Below, one piece after another: positions 1-8,081 of a stretch of DNA of 64,000 nt. Every line of letters begins with the position of its first letter. The stretch's first letter is position 1. The position numbers were made by a program, and so were the translations under genes. Under the pieces are notes generated by a model. It had not been told where the DNA came from, searched no databases, and saw only the letters and a list, made by a program, of their open reading frames with translations. Source of the stretch: Pseudomonas sp. BN102 (GTDB lineage Bacteria > Pseudomonadota > Gammaproteobacteria > Pseudomonadales > Pseudomonadaceae); NCBI RefSeq assembly GCF_029871245.1, contig NZ_SSON01000070.1, positions 268,478-332,477 on the forward strand. The letters run 5' to 3'.

Positions 1-603
1 AACGGCCTCATCGGGTATTCCCAGTCCGCCGCCGCCCAGCAGACCGATCGCGTGATAGGCCTCCACTGCTGTTTCGTGCTCTGGTCCGGCCACGGCTGTG
101 CGACTGGGGGCACAGGATTGGTTGTAGTCGTGAATCAGCCGGGCTAGATCGCTTCCCTCGTACAGAGAGGCGCTGCGCTCGATCGCGTCGTCCACGGCCT
201 TCTGGGCTGGCACAATCTGCCCGGCAACCTGATGCTCGCGCATGACCTGGTACAACGAACTGGCGTAGATGCCGTGCAGGTTCAATGCGAATTTGAGGGG
301 AACGCTCTGGACTTCCAGCAGTGGTAACGCCGCTCGGCCTGGCTGTGCGAACGTGGTCGGACGCATGCCCAGCAGGAGCAGGCCAAAAATCAAGGCGCCA
401 CCCACCAGACCCCTGACCAGTCCGACGTCCGCTACCCGTAGCAGCACCAATATCAGCCACAGGAATCCCACCACGCCAACCAGCGCGACGGAGCTGGCTC
501 CGATTGCCTCAAAAACGGGCGAGGTAGCGGCCAATAGGGACAGCGCCGTGTCCTGCCAGATGCCAAACAACCAGCCAAAACCGGCATAGTCCTCTGCGTC
601 CAT
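1..603 (-). CDS. TraG-like conjugation membrane protein (3' part outside the window)
   Basis: I translated an open minus-strand frame from the ATG at 603 to the window edge (201 codons, no stop), so the C-terminus is missing. It begins MDAEDYAGFGWLFGIWQDTA and has two or three hydrophobic segments at about residues 20-80. A soluble, helical part follows with a few Cys and His residues. The start is supported by a GGAGG seven bases upstream. An N-terminal membrane anchor with a soluble tail, last in a run of small membrane-protein genes inside a tRNA-integrated element, fits TraG-type mating-pair proteins of conjugative elements. No catalytic motif was recognised, so the family name is inference; it may simply be an unclassified conjugation membrane protein. 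Confidence 0.5.
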   Translation of the reverse strand, partial: MDAEDYAGFGWLFGIWQDTALSLLAATSPVFEAIGASSVALVGVVGFLWLILVLLRVADVGLVRGLVGGALIFGLLLLGMRPTTFAQPGRAALPLLEVQSVPLKFALNLHGIYASSLYQVMREHQVAGQIVPAQKAVDDAIERSASLYEGSDLARLIHDYNQSCAPSRTAVAGPEHETAVEAYHAIGLLGGGGLGIPDEAV

Positions 604-604
604 C

Positions 605-772
605 TCAGGCCTCCAGATACGCAGGACTCGGGATGATTTTCAGGACGAGCAGACCTCCGATAAGCAGGCCGGGGAGGAAGCCGAATATTCCCCAATGATT
701 GAGTCCCCAGGTGGCCAACTGCCCAAACACCAGTGAGACGACTGCCAGGGCGATCCAGCGACGGCGGTTCAT
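605..772 (-). CDS. Small two-helix membrane protein
   Basis: A 55-aa protein starting MNRRRWIALAVV with two predicted transmembrane segments (about residues 7-23 and 30-48) and a short tail ending AYLEA. A GGGAGG ribosome-binding site lies six bases before the ATG. Its start overlaps the stop of the upstream gene as ATGA, and its stop is one base from the next ATG, so the three minus-strand genes are probably translationally coupled. Small membrane proteins of this size are common in conjugation operons of integrative elements. No family was recognised, and a role in the mating apparatus is inferred from context only. Confidence 0.6.
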   Translation of the reverse strand: MNRRRWIALAVVSLVFGQLATWGLNHWGIFGFLPGLLIGGLLVLKIIPSPAYLEA

Positions 773-1077
773 TGCGCACCTCCCGCCTGGCGGAACCGGT
801 GCTGGAGGGCCTTGCCGATCCGCCACAACCAGCAGACGACCCAGCACGCCAGGAGGGCTCGGCCTAGAACGGCGACGAGGGAGATCAGCGGCACATCCAC
901 CCACGATTGGCTGTGCTCCCACTCGGCGTAGGCCGCGTTTGCATAGGCCAGATAGGTGCCGCTGAACGACATCCCGGAAACATGCAGGGCGGCAAGCCCG
1001 GGACCGAGGGTCAAGCCGGACCACCCCAGCCAGGTCGTCGTTCTATGTAGCAGCGGTTTCGGTGCAGGTTGGGGCAT
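769..1077 (-). CDS. Small membrane protein of the integrative element
   Basis: A 102-aa protein starting MPQPAPKPLLHRTTTW, with hydrophobic segments near residues 18-38 and 68-90 and a basic C-terminus, so probably an inner-membrane protein. I chose the ATG at 1077 over the in-frame ATG at 1119 for two reasons. A GAGGAG ribosome-binding site lies eight bases upstream. The duplicated block ending at 1131 then sits at nearly the same distance from this start (54 bases) as its twin does from the gene at 1532 (58 bases). It overlaps the next gene by four bases. It is first of a three-gene run leading into the TraG-like gene. Function unknown. Confidence 0.55.
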   Translation of the reverse strand: MPQPAPKPLLHRTTTWLGWSGLTLGPGLAALHVSGMSFSGTYLAYANAAYAEWEHSQSWVDVPLISLVAVLGRALLACWVVCWLWRIGKALQHRFRQAGGAQ

Positions 1078-1130
1078 CGCTCGACTCCTCAATTGGGTAA
1101 TGAGGTCGAGGCTATCCATGGCCAGGTCGT

Positions 1131-1214
1131 ATCGCCACCGAATCGCTGGGTAAAAACGATCACCATCTGCTTACACGCGTCGCTGCGTAAGCGGTAACGA
1201 TTTCTTGTGCCCCT
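1131..1214 (-). promoter_or_regulatory. Duplicated upstream block, copy A
   Basis: About 75-80 bases that recur, with substitutions, at 1590-1665. The most conserved part is an identical 23-base core at 1177-1199. Both copies lie immediately upstream of minus-strand genes at nearly the same distance from the start codon. I infer a shared promoter or regulator-binding region that may co-control the two genes, but no convincing -35/-10 pair was found. Confidence 0.5.
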
Positions 1215-1221
1215 GAAATGA

Positions 1222-1245
1222 CAAAGCCCCCAATCGGGGGCTTTG
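1222..1245 (-). terminator. Hairpin terminator after the 91-aa protein gene
   Basis: A perfect 10-bp inverted repeat (CAAAGCCCCC / GGGGGCTTTG) with a four-base loop, 12 bases past the stop of the minus-strand gene ending at 1257. On the minus strand the stem ends in TTTG with no longer T run, so it is a moderate rho-independent terminator. Confidence 0.55.
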
Positions 1246-1256
1246 AGCGGGACGTA

Positions 1257-1532
1257 TTAGAGCAGGTATTCCAGCAGATCAGGATCGTCAGGGCCGAGAA
1301 TGGGGATCGGTTCAGCACCACACATTTCTATCCAGTAGGGAGCGCGAGAGAAACTGACTGTCTCGTCCACATTCTCGTCGGACGCATACTCCGCTTCCAT
1401 ATGGGATCTGGTGCTCAACCAGAGGCTCCCCTCGGCAATGTTTACGTGACCATCTGCGTCGGCTAGAGCGCACAGCGCTCGAGCCCTGATAGTGATTTGC
1501 TGCTGTTCATCGGCGGTCATTTGGTTGGTCAT
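1257..1532 (-). CDS. Hypothetical acidic protein of the integrative element
   Basis: A 91-aa acidic protein starting MTNQMTADEQQQITIRARAL. I chose this ATG because a GGAGG lies seven bases upstream; the frame extends farther up but has no comparable signal. No signal peptide, membrane segment or known domain is evident. The N-terminal half looks helical, and the C-terminus is rich in Asp, Glu and Pro and ends DLLEYLL. It is followed by a hairpin terminator and preceded by a repeat block also found before the gene at 1077, so it is probably a single-gene unit under related control. Function unknown. Confidence 0.55.
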   Translation of the reverse strand: MTNQMTADEQQQITIRARALCALADADGHVNIAEGSLWLSTRSHMEAEYASDENVDETVSFSRAPYWIEMCGAEPIPILGPDDPDLLEYLL

Positions 1533-1589
1533 TTGCACCTCCAAGTGTGCTGGTTTGTGAGCCACCACAATAGGGCTCGTTACATGTCC

Positions 1590-1665
1590 TCGCCACCGAT
1601 TCACCTGGTAAAAGCGAGCACCTCCTGCGCGCCTGCGTCGCTGCGTAAGCGGTAACGGTTTCCCC
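1590..1665 (-). promoter_or_regulatory. Duplicated upstream block, copy B
   Basis: Second copy of the block at 1131-1214. The identical 23-base core is at 1635-1657, and a weaker match (CGCCACCGA, then a GGTAAAA-like stretch) continues toward the gene. It ends 58 bases before the start codon at 1532. A shared operator or promoter is inferred. Confidence 0.5.
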
Positions 1666-2215
1666 TGACGTTTTGGCGTGCGCTCGTGCCCCCGCTATGT
1701 CAGACCCACTGCGTGGTCCCGCACATAGCGGGGGCACTCGCGTTGAGCCACTTCCGCGCACAGAATGGCGCGCCCATTCCACGCGCCGATCTGCAAACGC
1801 CGATAGCGCAGGTTGGCGGGCAGCGCTAGTCTGTGCCCGTTGATCCGCTGGCAGACGTGTATCTGCCCATGGCACCGCCCATGTAAACAACCGAGACGCC
1901 CACAGTGATTCTGTGTGGCATAGCCACTCCACCGGCTGCGATTAAACAGGTGGGGTCAGTCGCGTACTGGTCAATAACGCAGGAGCCGATCAGCTCCCTA
2001 ATCCCGATTACATGGCGAGATCAGTCCGAGCCAGCACCACGGTGCGAACAGGGGCGAACAGGCGAATAGCCGCTGAGTCCGACTACAGTCGGCCAGGTGT
2101 TCTTACAGACCATCCTGACCTGCACACGCACAGTGCGTTTTTGCCCCCCGATTCGATTGATCGCATCTTGCTAGTCGATACGCTGCTCCTGTAAAGCCCG
2201 CATAGGAGCAACTTC
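1663..2215. other. Non-coding control region with several inverted repeats
   Basis: No credible gene lies here. It holds a perfect 15-bp inverted repeat at 1686-1700/1723-1737 with a 22-base loop. Smaller ones are GAATGG/CCATTC at 1763-1779 and GGCAGA/TCTGCC at 1850-1867, and a short near-tandem GCGAACAGG repeat lies near 2043-2062. It separates divergent units: minus-strand conjugation-type genes and a plus-strand operon. Such regions in integrative elements often carry promoters, operators or oriT; which applies here cannot be told from sequence alone. Confidence 0.45.
1686..1737. repeat. Perfect 15-bp inverted repeat
   Basis: Left arm GTGCCCCCGCTATGT at 1686-1700 and its exact reverse complement at 1723-1737, separated by 22 bases. 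There is no T run on either side, so it is unlikely to be a simple terminator. Candidates are a protein-binding site or part of a transfer origin. Confidence 0.7.
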
Positions 2216-2467
2216 ATGAGCCAAATCCCATTTGACCCTCTGGCCGAGGCTGCTCGGCTGCGAAGCGCGACACGCGCACGTCGTAAAACCACTTTTCGGT
2301 GCTCCCGGCTGGATCGCTACGCTGGCGAGCTCCTCGCTCTACGGCAGGCCGGCGCGACCATCGCCGAGCTGCAACGTTGGCTCGGGGAGCGGCGAGTGCG
2401 TGTGGTCCATACAACCGTTGCCCGTTGGCTGAGTCGGCAGACTGTGGTGGAGGGGCTACTTGGCTAA
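2216..2467 (+). CDS. Small HTH-like protein
   Basis: An 83-aa basic protein starting MSQIPFDPLAEAARLRSA. Residues 35-75 (YAGELLALRQAGATIAELQ, then RVVHTTVARWLSRQ) read like a helix-turn-helix, with an 'AGATIAELQRWL' turn and a 'HTTVARWL' recognition helix. An AGGAGC ribosome-binding site precedes the ATG. Its stop overlaps the start of the recombinase-like gene by eight bases, so the two are translationally coupled. It probably binds DNA as a regulator or accessory factor of that recombinase. This is inferred from the motif and operon position. Confidence 0.55.
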   Translation: MSQIPFDPLAEAARLRSATRARRKTTFRCSRLDRYAGELLALRQAGATIAELQRWLGERRVRVVHTTVARWLSRQTVVEGLLG

Positions 2468-3350
2468 GTTCTCTTCCTCAGATAAACAGGCCGCCGCTGT
2501 TGTGAAGAAGCTCCAGGGGCGGGATGCTGTGCTTAGGTCGGTCGGTACGGTGCGGAACTATGAGTCGGCCCTGACTCGCGTTGCGGAGTGGACAAAATCG
2601 GAGCGTATCCCGGGCGGTCTACAAGCACTGTCACCTGAGCAGGCATTACGTTACTTGGAGGTACGGGCTCAATCGGTAGGGCAGAGCGCGCTGAACATGG
2701 AGCGCCAGGCGATCCAGACCATGTTCCAGCATGTCACGGGACAACTGGCGCCAGGGCAGACACTCTGCGTGGTGAGGTCCGAACTGGACCAGGCATTGAA
2801 GTCCCGTGCCTACACTCGCGATCAGGTTTCGATGGTGGCGCAGGCGCAGCAGTCTCGAAATGCCTTGGCCACCGATGTGGCTCATGCCGCCGGCCTGCGG
2901 GCGCATGAATTGCTAACCCTGCGTCGCAGCGATGAGCGTGCGCCCGACCTGCGTCCGGCACGACGCGAGAAATTCCTCGGTCGTCAGGGCGTTCTCTACA
3001 CCGTCCATGGCAAAGGTGGCCTTGTTCGGCTGGTCATCATTCCTCACCAACTTGTCGTTCGACTGGAGAACCTGCGCCTCGATGCCCCCCGCCAGGTTAC
3101 GGACAGGGGTATTCACTATCAGCAGCACTACGACCTTGCTGGTGGCCATCGTTGGTCGAGCAGCTACAGCGCGGCCTCGAATCGAGCGCTGGGGTGGTCG
3201 GCCGGCGCTCATGGGCTCAGGCACAGCTATGCCCAGCAACGCATGGGCGAACTCCAACGGCTGGGATTGAGCCGACGCGATGCCCTCGAAACTGTTTCGC
3301 AGGAGCTTGGGCATTTTCGCCCTGAGATTACCGAGGTGTACCTCCGATGA
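2460..3350 (+). CDS. Tyrosine-recombinase-like protein
   Basis: A 296-aa protein from a TTG start at 2460, preceded by GGAGGGG and overlapping the stop of the gene before it. The N-terminal third resembles a SAM-like core-binding domain. The C-terminal half shows the tyrosine recombinase signature in order: Arg in GLRAHELL, a Lys in HGKGG, HxxR in HGLRHSY, then LGHF and a terminal Tyr in EVYLR. All catalytic positions seem present. It is distinct from the integrase next to the tRNA. Proteins of this type occur inside integrative elements and may serve accessory recombination or resolution, but the substrate is unknown. Its stop overlaps the next gene's ATG (ATGA). Confidence 0.65.
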   Translation: MAKFSSSDKQAAAVVKKLQGRDAVLRSVGTVRNYESALTRVAEWTKSERIPGGLQALSPEQALRYLEVRAQSVGQSALNMERQAIQTMFQHVTGQLAPGQTLCVVRSELDQALKSRAYTRDQVSMVAQAQQSRNALATDVAHAAGLRAHELLTLRRSDERAPDLRPARREKFLGRQGVLYTVHGKGGLVRLVIIPHQLVVRLENLRLDAPRQVTDRGIHYQQHYDLAGGHRWSSSYSAASNRALGWSAGAHGLRHSYAQQRMGELQRLGLSRRDALETVSQELGHFRPEITEVYLR

Positions 3351-3964
3351 AAAAAATAATGGAGCCCTTACAAGCATGGCTGAACCAATGGATCAATCCG
3401 ATTCTGTCTCTCGTGGTGCTGGCCGTGCTGACAGTGTTGCTCTACCAGTGGATGGAGAAGCCTCTGTTAGGCACGCGCCTGGCGGTTTGGACCGGCTATG
3501 ACTGGCGACCCCTGGCCGTGGGCAGGACCATCTTGCTCCACGCCTGGCCGCTCACATTAGTGGCCTTCTTCTCAGGCTGGCTCTTTGCGCGGGTGATCCA
3601 GGTATTCAGCTATGAGCTAATGGCCGGGGCTGACTACCGACGGCGGCTGGCCAACGCAGAGGAGGAAGCGTTACGAATTGCTCGCGCAGAATTGCGCGAA
3701 CAGGCGCGTCGGTTGCAAATGCAAGAGGGTTGGTGGAAAAGTGAATTGGAGGCACTGCGCTGCCGAACGGACGAGGCCGAGAAGCAGGCCGAGATGGAGA
3801 CGCGTCGAGCCGATGCTGCTGAGTTGACGGCGGAGGTTGCTACCAAGCGACTAGCGGAGGTTCGGAAATCCAACGCGCAAGGTGCTGCCGAGCGTCAACG
3901 ACGGAAGCACCGTCGGAACGCTAGGGACGATGACGACGCCAATCCGAACCCTGCGAGATTCTAA
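3347..3964 (+). CDS. Membrane protein with cytoplasmic coiled coil
   Basis: A 205-aa protein starting MKKIMEPLQAWLNQWINP. Two hydrophobic segments at about residues 17-35 and 63-82 are followed by a long Glu/Arg/Ala-rich helix (about 95-175) typical of a coiled coil. The tail is very basic, then acidic (RRKHRRNARDDDD). It is the last gene of a three-gene operon with four- and eight-base overlaps. No family was recognised. The arrangement of membrane anchor, coiled coil and charged tail suggests a scaffold or a partner of the DNA-acting proteins upstream, but this is only a guess. It faces the SIR2 gene across a 248-base gap with no further feature. Confidence 0.55.
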   Translation: MKKIMEPLQAWLNQWINPILSLVVLAVLTVLLYQWMEKPLLGTRLAVWTGYDWRPLAVGRTILLHAWPLTLVAFFSGWLFARVIQVFSYELMAGADYRRRLANAEEEALRIARAELREQARRLQMQEGWWKSELEALRCRTDEAEKQAEMETRRADAAELTAEVATKRLAEVRKSNAQGAAERQRRKHRRNARDDDDANPNPARF

Positions 3965-4212
3965 GCACCTCCCTGCACCGATGGCGCACCAGGAAGACCT
4001 GATGCGCCCCAAGCAACACCATCGCGGCCCAACGAAGCACCTACTGAACACCCAGACGGCACCTATCGCGCCCCTTAAATTGCTATCGGCAAATCCCAGT
4101 CGAGCACTCTGGCAGCCTTTCGATGCCCAATGACGCACCGATACTGCCCCAATGAGCACCCAAGTATCAGGCTACGTTTCTGGTGACAGAGGCTAGCCAT
4201 GCTCTAACCTTC

Positions 4213-7200
4213 TCACGAGTTAGCCCCAATTCTCGCTAGGCCGTCGTTAAGCTGCCTGCGTAATTCAGGTGCCAACTCAGGTAAACGACCGGCAACCTTG
4301 CCGAGATCAGCGACGTGATAGCCGACGGTGCAATTGCAGAGATAAATGAGCAGTTCTGCAGTTTCTGTCGGATAGCGTGTCACTAGATCACTCTCACGCA
4401 AGTTGTATGGCACGTGGCAGTGCTCGAGTCGGATATGTGGCGCTCGGACTACCAGTGATACGGCCACGGGGAACAGGTCGCCAAGCTCCGGCAACCACTC
4501 GATCATCTTCAGAGTTTCTGATTCGTCCAGTGCGGCGGGTACCGATTGCAGGCGATCCTGCCAGTAGCGGTGTAACCAAGCGTCCCATAGCTGCTGCTTG
4601 GCGGGTGACTGCATCTGACCTAAGAAGAAGCCGAGATGAGACACGAAGCCGACACGATCTTCCACGGAGCCATGACGGAATAGGGCTGGCAAAAGCTCTT
4701 GCGTCGGGTCGCTCACATGAAACACAGCCAACGCTGTAAAGAACTCAATAAAACGGCTTTGTTGACGCGGGAGATCTGCTCCAATCCTTGCGATAGCGCC
4801 GAGAAAGGCGGGCAACAACGCCTCTGCAAGCGCCGGATACAACCGGCCCCAGACTAAGAATCCATCCCAGGCTTGCGCAAACTTTTTCGGGTCGTCGTCG
4901 CTGAACAGCGGAATGATGTGCTGCCGTGTCCATCCTTCATCAAGGCCAAACAAGAATGCTGTCTGGCTGGCCAACAGGCTACGCCCTAAGCCACCCTTTG
5001 AGGTTGCCTCCTGTGTCACCATCGTGAACCACTGTCGGTAGTTCTCAGGCAGCGTGCGTTCGACACCTGTCCTGCCACGCATGAGCAGGGTCAGGCTGTT
5101 TAACCAGAACTCAACAATGACACCGGCCGGCCGATTGATAGCACGCGATAGCCAATCATCAATCTCCTCGTCGTGAGCGTCAGGCAATAGGGCTTGCCAG
5201 ACAGGTAACGCGACTCCGTTCGCCTCATCCAGCAAATCCAGAGCGAAAGGCTTGCCGCCATCTTTGACGAGAGCGAAAAGCAACCTGGCAATGTCGGAGG
5301 GATGCGCCTCGTACAACTCTTGTCTCGAAACAATCAACAATAATGCACGCCACTCCTCTATCGCGGGATTAGACTCCTGCAATCCCCCTATTACCGCGGA
5401 CCACAAATCAGATTGCCATAGCGAACGAGCCTCCAGCGCCGCCGTCAGTGCGAATGACCAAGATGGATTCTGCTTACAAGCCTCTTGGATCGCTGTGACT
5501 AAACCCCTTCGATCTGGCCCGTCGAAGTGACTGCCTTGGAAATTGAGTAAGTCATCAAGGTGCTCAGCTGGCTCCTGAGCCAACAGCTGCTCAACGGTCC
5601 ACGGGCTTTGAGACCCCACCCAACCCGCTGAACCAGTCCAGTGGGTAAGGTCGGGATGTTCTGAAGGCTGCCACTCTGGATACTCAGCTTTAATCGGCGC
5701 CAATGCAGCGCCGGCTAGCGGACAGTCGGGTTTCGAATGGAGCAACCACGACAGCCAATCGAAATGCACTCGCGCAGTGCGCTGCTCTGCGGGCCAGTTG
5801 TCGCTGTCCGACATTTTTTGTGCGAGCAAAGCGTCTATGACGACCTGACGCACTTCATCGTCAGCAGTGGCATAACTCAGGGCTACTGCGCGGTGAACTT
5901 CATGGTGTGTCGAAAGTTCGTATAGATCGACGCGATCTAGCATCCACCTCAAGCGCTCGTTCGCCGATTTTTCTGGTTGCGCCGTCGTTGCGTGAATTGC
6001 CAGCCGCCGCAGCAAAGGTACATCTGATGCTACTAGCGTCTCGATCCAGGCGTCGGCTAATACAGGTACGTTGGCGGCAAGCCATTCCAGTGCGTCTCGT
6101 GCCGCATCAATTAGCATGTCGATGGCTTCAGGGTAACGGTCCTGCTCATGCGGTTCTATCGCGGAGCGGCCGTAGCTCACTGGGTCCCACGTTGGGGACG
6201 CCTTATCCCAAGCCGCGAGATCGTGGTGCATGTTTTCCAGGTGCCGCGCAACGCTGGAAAGCAGTGGCTGCGCTACAGAGGCGAGATGAGGCCTTAAATG
6301 CTTCACCCAAACCTCATTCAAAGACCAGTGGTCGGCCAGCAGTTGGCATTCTGCTGCTAGACGACTTCCTGGCTCGTCTTCCTCTCCTCCATTCCAGGCG
6401 AACCCTGGTTTGATGTTGAGCCTGTGCTCGCCCATCAAGAGGAACACCTTAAGCGTATACGCGACTAGACCTTGGTCGGCGCATCGTTCGGCAAGCCATA
6501 ACAATACGTGGTGGTCGGCGTTAGGCGGTGCTGTGGCGAGCAAAATCGTAACCCAGCGTTTGAGCGCCGACTCATCGAGCAACTTTTCCTTCGTTGCACC
6601 CAGCTCGCGGCCAATCGACCACCACACAACTGGATTCAGTCGTAGGCCGTGTTTAGCGACCAACTCGAAAATTGCATCGGGATGCTCGATCGCGAAATGC
6701 TCCGCCAGCCACCATGCCAGGAGCCTGTCCCGCTCGTTCAGCTCGGCTACGCCGAACAGCGCGTCAATATGCTTGCGCGCACTCAACCATCTCGGCCACG
6801 CAGCACTCCGCGCAACATTTGTGAGAAAGCGCGTGGTATGTACTTCACGTAGCGCTTGTTCAACTTCGCCAATCGCTTCTTCGTCTGTTGGAGGCTCTCG
6901 CCCGCCAATTTCAGCCAGCCTGGACTGCCAGTCCAATGCACCCCGTGTGGCTCGCTCGGCAAGTGTTTGCACACCTTCGTAAAGTTCCTGGTAGGCATCA
7001 GCCCCCATTCCGCGATTGAAACGAATGGGCTTGATGCCAAGGAGATCCCAGCTTCCATCTTCGTCGGTGAGAGCGAAACGGCCCGCAACTCCTTCTGTTG
7101 GTAATGCGCGGGCCAGATAGTTCATCACCACATCGTTGTGGCTATATCCCACGAACAACACTGTGTATCGGCGGAACACATCCACCAAGAAGCGTCTGGC

Positions 7201-7725
7201 CCAGCCTTCGGTTAAGTAGGCTCTGCCAAAATCTGCGTCCGTCAGAACGAGACTTCGTGTACGCGGCAGTGCGCCATGGAGGTGGACGATGCCAGTGAAA
7301 TCGTTGCCCAGTGGTAACGCAGGAGCGTGATAGGTATCCAGCGTGGCTCCGAACAGGCTTTCTGCCGCAGTCTCAAAATGCAGATCGAAGTTGGTGGTCA
7401 CCAGCCTCACGTGCTCCACCGTGCGGAACAGCCGCAACAGATCGTAGTGCAAATTATTGGGCGCGCTGCCAGCAGGTGACAGTAAATGGGCAGCGCGTTC
7501 GTGGACGGCCACCTTGCGATGCTGTAGCTGTCCTAGAAAGCGATCCAATGGCTCGGATGGGGCCATCCCAGTGCCCTGGGCAATATCACTAGTCAATTTC
7601 CAAAAACTGGCCAAATTCGACGGTGGCCCCATCGAAACACCAGCACCAGCAAACACGACGAGCTTCTCGTCGCGTAGCGCGTCCAGCACGCAGTCGTCAA
7701 AGTCGACATTCGCTAACTTGGTCAT
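4213..7725 (-). CDS. SIR2-domain protein, candidate anti-phage NADase
   Basis: An 1170-aa protein whose first 280 residues form a SIR2-type NAD-binding domain: the nucleotide loop VVFAGAGVS (about 23-31), TTNFD with Asn112, and VHLHG with His150. The last two are the residues expected for NAD hydrolysis in defence sirtuins. The remaining 900 residues are helical, Trp- and Leu-rich and without recognised motifs, as in the large C-terminal sensor regions of DSR-type defence proteins; some SIR2 proteins carry a DUF4020 module there. No nearby gene is an obvious partner, so it may act alone. Its place as cargo in an integrative element fits a defence role: sensing a phage protein and depleting NAD. 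The activity is inferred, not shown. It lies alone on the minus strand. Confidence 0.75.
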   Translation of the reverse strand: MTKLANVDFDDCVLDALRDEKLVVFAGAGVSMGPPSNLASFWKLTSDIAQGTGMAPSEPLDRFLGQLQHRKVAVHERAAHLLSPAGSAPNNLHYDLLRLFRTVEHVRLVTTNFDLHFETAAESLFGATLDTYHAPALPLGNDFTGIVHLHGALPRTRSLVLTDADFGRAYLTEGWARRFLVDVFRRYTVLFVGYSHNDVVMNYLARALPTEGVAGRFALTDEDGSWDLLGIKPIRFNRGMGADAYQELYEGVQTLAERATRGALDWQSRLAEIGGREPPTDEEAIGEVEQALREVHTTRFLTNVARSAAWPRWLSARKHIDALFGVAELNERDRLLAWWLAEHFAIEHPDAIFELVAKHGLRLNPVVWWSIGRELGATKEKLLDESALKRWVTILLATAPPNADHHVLLWLAERCADQGLVAYTLKVFLLMGEHRLNIKPGFAWNGGEEDEPGSRLAAECQLLADHWSLNEVWVKHLRPHLASVAQPLLSSVARHLENMHHDLAAWDKASPTWDPVSYGRSAIEPHEQDRYPEAIDMLIDAARDALEWLAANVPVLADAWIETLVASDVPLLRRLAIHATTAQPEKSANERLRWMLDRVDLYELSTHHEVHRAVALSYATADDEVRQVVIDALLAQKMSDSDNWPAEQRTARVHFDWLSWLLHSKPDCPLAGAALAPIKAEYPEWQPSEHPDLTHWTGSAGWVGSQSPWTVEQLLAQEPAEHLDDLLNFQGSHFDGPDRRGLVTAIQEACKQNPSWSFALTAALEARSLWQSDLWSAVIGGLQESNPAIEEWRALLLIVSRQELYEAHPSDIARLLFALVKDGGKPFALDLLDEANGVALPVWQALLPDAHDEEIDDWLSRAINRPAGVIVEFWLNSLTLLMRGRTGVERTLPENYRQWFTMVTQEATSKGGLGRSLLASQTAFLFGLDEGWTRQHIIPLFSDDDPKKFAQAWDGFLVWGRLYPALAEALLPAFLGAIARIGADLPRQQSRFIEFFTALAVFHVSDPTQELLPALFRHGSVEDRVGFVSHLGFFLGQMQSPAKQQLWDAWLHRYWQDRLQSVPAALDESETLKMIEWLPELGDLFPVAVSLVVRAPHIRLEHCHVPYNLRESDLVTRYPTETAELLIYLCNCTVGYHVADLGKVAGRLPELAPELRRQLNDGLARIGANS

Positions 7726-8081
7726 CGCACGCCCATCATCGGGAGGTAAGTATTTGCGTTTTTCGGCAATGGTTTAGGTCTTTTCAAATTTCCATTTTTC
7801 TTTTTTTACCACAGCCTTGCCTCTCCTTTTCTTTGTAACAACTGTGACGGCGGGTTGGGCTGGCGTGGAAATATTGTTGCCCCTCTTTTCGCGGCAGGCT
7901 CCGGGACGAGTGGCACCGCAAATGCGAATGCCCACTTCAAATCGTGTTCTATCAGCCGCTACGACGCAGCTGGACTAGTCAAATGCAGTCTGGGGTCATA
8001 GCCAACGCAGATTGTTGGTCACGAAGGGCTCGGCTAGGCTTCGCCATTAGTAATACGCACGGACCTTGAACACCCCTAGTT
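7726..8081. other. AT-rich gap upstream of the SIR2 gene
   Basis: A 356-base gap with no gene. Bases 7775-7815 are conspicuously A/T-rich for this region, with long runs of T on the plus strand (A on the minus strand). This is the likely promoter area of the SIR2 gene. I see no consensus -35/-10 pair and no repeat. Confidence 0.4.

Noticed and set aside
1507..1932. Minus-strand frame of 141 codons over the inverted-repeat region
   Set aside because: No ribosome-binding site and no protein-like composition. It spans the repeat block and overlaps the start region of the gene at 1532.
2012..2194. Plus-strand 60-codon frame before the HTH gene
   Set aside because: No ribosome-binding site, and it overlaps short repeats; not supported as a gene.
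3964..4212. Possible small gene in the gap between the membrane protein gene and the SIR2 gene
   Set aside because: Short frames only, with no ribosome-binding site; nothing supportable was seen.
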